Shown piece by piece: positions 6,352-7,672 of a stretch of 7,672 nt of DNA. This stretch comes from Acetobacteraceae bacterium. Its GTDB lineage: Bacteria > Pseudomonadota > Alphaproteobacteria > Acetobacterales > Acetobacteraceae. Each line of letters opens with the position of its first letter. The stretch's first letter is position 1. A model generated the notes under the pieces. The model was not told where the DNA came from. It was given only the letters and a program-made list of their open reading frames with translations, and did no database searches. The stretch spans positions 1 through 7,672 of the forward strand of contig CANJXD010000270.1 in the NCBI GenBank assembly GCA_947478535.1. Reading direction: 5' to 3'. A program made the translations under genes and the position numbers.

Positions 6352-7230
6352 CGCGCCCCCTGGCTTGCGCAGGATGAGCTTCATGTACCAGACCGCGAGG
6401 AAGACCAGCAGCGCGGTCAGGATCCAGGCGACGGCGCTGGCATAGCCCATGTCGTACCAGCGGAAGGCGATGGAATAGACGAGGTAGGCGAGCGTCACGG
6501 TGGATTGCCCGGGGCCGCCGCCCGTCAGCGTGACCACCTGGTCGAACATCTTCAGCGCGAAGACAGTCTTGAGGATGGCGACGACGGCGAGAACGGGCAT
6601 CAGCGCGGGAATGGTCACATCCCGCAGGACCTGGAATTCCGTCGCGCCATCGATGCGCGCGGCTTCCTCCGGTTCCTTCGGCAGCGCTGCCAGGCCGCCC
6701 AGCACCACTAGCGTCATGTAGGGCACCCAGCGCCAGGCGTCGGAGAACATCAGCACCATCAGCGATGCGACCGGATCGGCCAGCCAGACGAAGCCCTTGA
6801 GCCATGGCACCAGGGCGCCGGCCATCCAGGTGAACACACCCATTTCCGCGTTGAACATGAAGCGGAAGGAAATGCCGACCAGCGCGGGGGAAACGGCGAA
6901 GGGCAGGATCAGCACGGCGCGCGTCAGGCTGTGCAGCACGCCCGCGCGCCGCAGCAGCAGCGCGAGGCCGAGGGCGGACACGACGGTGACGGTGACATCC
7001 ACCACCACGAAGACCGCCGTCACCCAGGCCGCGTTCGCGAAGTCCGTGTCGTCGGTCAGCGCGGTGATGTAGTGCTCGGCCCCGATGAAGGGGCCGGGCG
7101 TCACCGACCGCGTCAGCCGCCAGTCACGAAAGCTGGTGATGAGGGAGATGGCCAGTGGCCAGATCGTCGTCCCCATCACCAGCAGGGAAGCTGGCAGAAT
7201 CAGCAGGTACTTCAGCCAGCGGTCCCGCAT
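6349..7230 (-). CDS. ABC importer permease, MalF type (CUT1 family)
   Basis: A 293-residue inner-membrane protein with about six hydrophobic segments, near 8-32, 67-94, 103-125, 153-178, 205-225 and 263-285. The EAA loop reads EEAARIDGATEF (188-199), followed by VTIP (205-208). A DQVVTLTGGGPGQST stretch (230-244) before the last helix is typical of MalF/UgpA-type subunits. The ATG at 7230 is five bases after the stop of the binding-protein gene and begins right at a short basic segment before the first helix, as expected; an in-frame ATG at 7359 lies inside the binding-protein gene and is rejected. No clear ribosome binding site precedes 7230, so translation may depend on ribosomes finishing the upstream gene. 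Confidence 0.94.
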   Translation of the reverse strand: MRDRWLKYLLILPASLLVMGTTIWPLAISLITSFRDWRLTRSVTPGPFIGAEHYITALTDDTDFANAAWVTAVFVVVDVTVTVVSALGLALLLRRAGVLHSLTRAVLILPFAVSPALVGISFRFMFNAEMGVFTWMAGALVPWLKGFVWLADPVASLMVLMFSDAWRWVPYMTLVVLGGLAALPKEPEEAARIDGATEFQVLRDVTIPALMPVLAVVAILKTVFALKMFDQVVTLTGGGPGQSTVTLAYLVYSIAFRWYDMGYASAVAWILTALLVFLAVWYMKLILRKPGGA

Positions 7231-7235
7231 GCGCG

Positions 7236-7672
7236 TCAGCCGCGGCGGACGATGCGCCGAACCTGCGCCGCCGCCGCGTTGAAGGCATCCGGCACGCTGC
7301 GGCCACCCGAGGCCGCCTCGCTCATCGCGGTTTCCAGCGCTTCCGCGACCTGCGGCCAATCGGGGCCGAAGGTGATGGATTCTGTGCGCGCCAGGCCTTC
7401 GGCGGCGAAGCGGTGCATGCCGCCGAAGCGGGCGTTCACGGCCTCATCCACCAGGTTCGGCTGCATCACCGCGACCACGTCATTCTCACGCGGGTCGAGC
7501 AGCACTTCGCGTTCCAGCGCCGGGTTGGCGATCCAGGCCAGCAACTCGGCCGCCACTTCCTTGCGGCGAGACCGGCGGCTGATGCCCCACACCCAGGTAT
7601 TGGTGAAGGTTGTGCGCGGCCGGCCCGCATAGCTTGGCATCGGCGCGAAGCCGAGCTGCGCTTCCGTCAGGC
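7236..7672 (-). CDS. Extracellular solute-binding protein of the ABC importer (family 1), C-terminal part
   Basis: The frame is open to the right edge, so the start and signal peptide lie outside; the ATG at 7640 is internal. About 144 C-terminal residues are visible, roughly a third of the usual 400-450. The segment around NTWVWGISRRSRRKEVAAELLAW resembles the hinge and late-lobe region of family 1 binding proteins (GWxxGISxxSKxKEAAxxFLxW), followed by PALEREVLLDPRE and a C-terminal helical part in which a binding-protein-typical AL..AM...GGRSVPDAFNAAA run closes the protein. It would capture the solute in the periplasm and deliver it to the two permeases encoded directly downstream, five bases away. 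Without the N-terminal part the ligand class cannot be judged. Family placement rests as much on gene order as on the sequence. Confidence 0.85.
   Translation of the reverse strand, partial: LTEAQLGFAPMPSYAGRPRTTFTNTWVWGISRRSRRKEVAAELLAWIANPALEREVLLDPRENDVVAVMQPNLVDEAVNARFGGMHRFAAEGLARTESITFGPDWPQVAEALETAMSEAASGGRSVPDAFNAAAAQVRRIVRRG

Noticed and set aside
5264..6445. A 393-codon open frame on the + strand rich in Asp, Glu, Gln, His and Arg
   Set aside because: The strongly charged composition is the antisense image of the hydrophobic membrane helices of the MalG-type permease and is not a real acidic protein.
6350..6805. A longer MalG-type permease beginning at 6805
   Set aside because: The extra 152 residues are out-of-frame translation of the MalF-type permease gene and lack membrane segments; the TGATG overlap start at 6349 fits the family.
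1..7672. CRISPR arrays, tRNA or rRNA genes, insertion sequences or phage genes
   Set aside because: No regularly spaced repeats, cloverleaf-like genes, transposase motifs or long terminal inverted repeats were seen; nearly all the sequence is explained by transport and enzyme genes.

Overview
The window is very GC-rich chromosomal DNA with dense, well-packed genes. The G+C content, the protein flavour and the presence of a Bug-type receptor beside a sugar-type ABC importer suggest an alphaproteobacterium, perhaps an Acetobacteraceae/Roseomonas-like soil or environmental heterotroph. That assignment is an inference from style; there is no rRNA or other marker gene here.

Layout. On the + strand, the left edge (1-774) holds the 3' part of a Bug/TctC-type periplasmic solute-binding protein. 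Everything else is on the - strand and is transcribed right to left, towards that gene. In transcription order: the C-terminal part of an extracellular solute-binding protein (cut by the right edge), two ABC permease subunits of the MalF and MalG types, a UgpC/MalK-type ATPase, a two-domain cupin protein, a stand-alone MetE-C-terminal-type zinc methyl/alkyltransferase-like protein, and an exported SGNH/GDSL hydrolase. The first six genes are joined by gaps of 11 nt or less or by 1-nt TGATG overlaps, so they are almost certainly one operon. The SGNH gene follows after a 117-bp gap that holds a small hairpin, and it has its own strong ribosome binding site. The Bug gene and the SGNH gene converge on a 56-bp spacer with a perfect GC-rich hairpin that may end transcription from both sides.

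How the genes may work together. The binding protein, two permeases and ATPase form a complete CUT1-like importer for a small, probably sugar-like or polyol-like solute. The cupin and the MetE-like enzyme are translated directly behind the ATPase and may process the imported compound or its methylated/thioether moiety. The SGNH hydrolase carries a signal peptide and could release the solute by cutting esters outside the cytoplasm. The substrate cannot be read from the sequence. No RNA gene, mobile element, CRISPR array or broken gene was seen. The most notable points are the cupin plus MetE-like pair inside an ABC importer operon, a Pro in place of the usual Gln in the ATPase signature (LSGGP), and lost metal ligands in the cupin.
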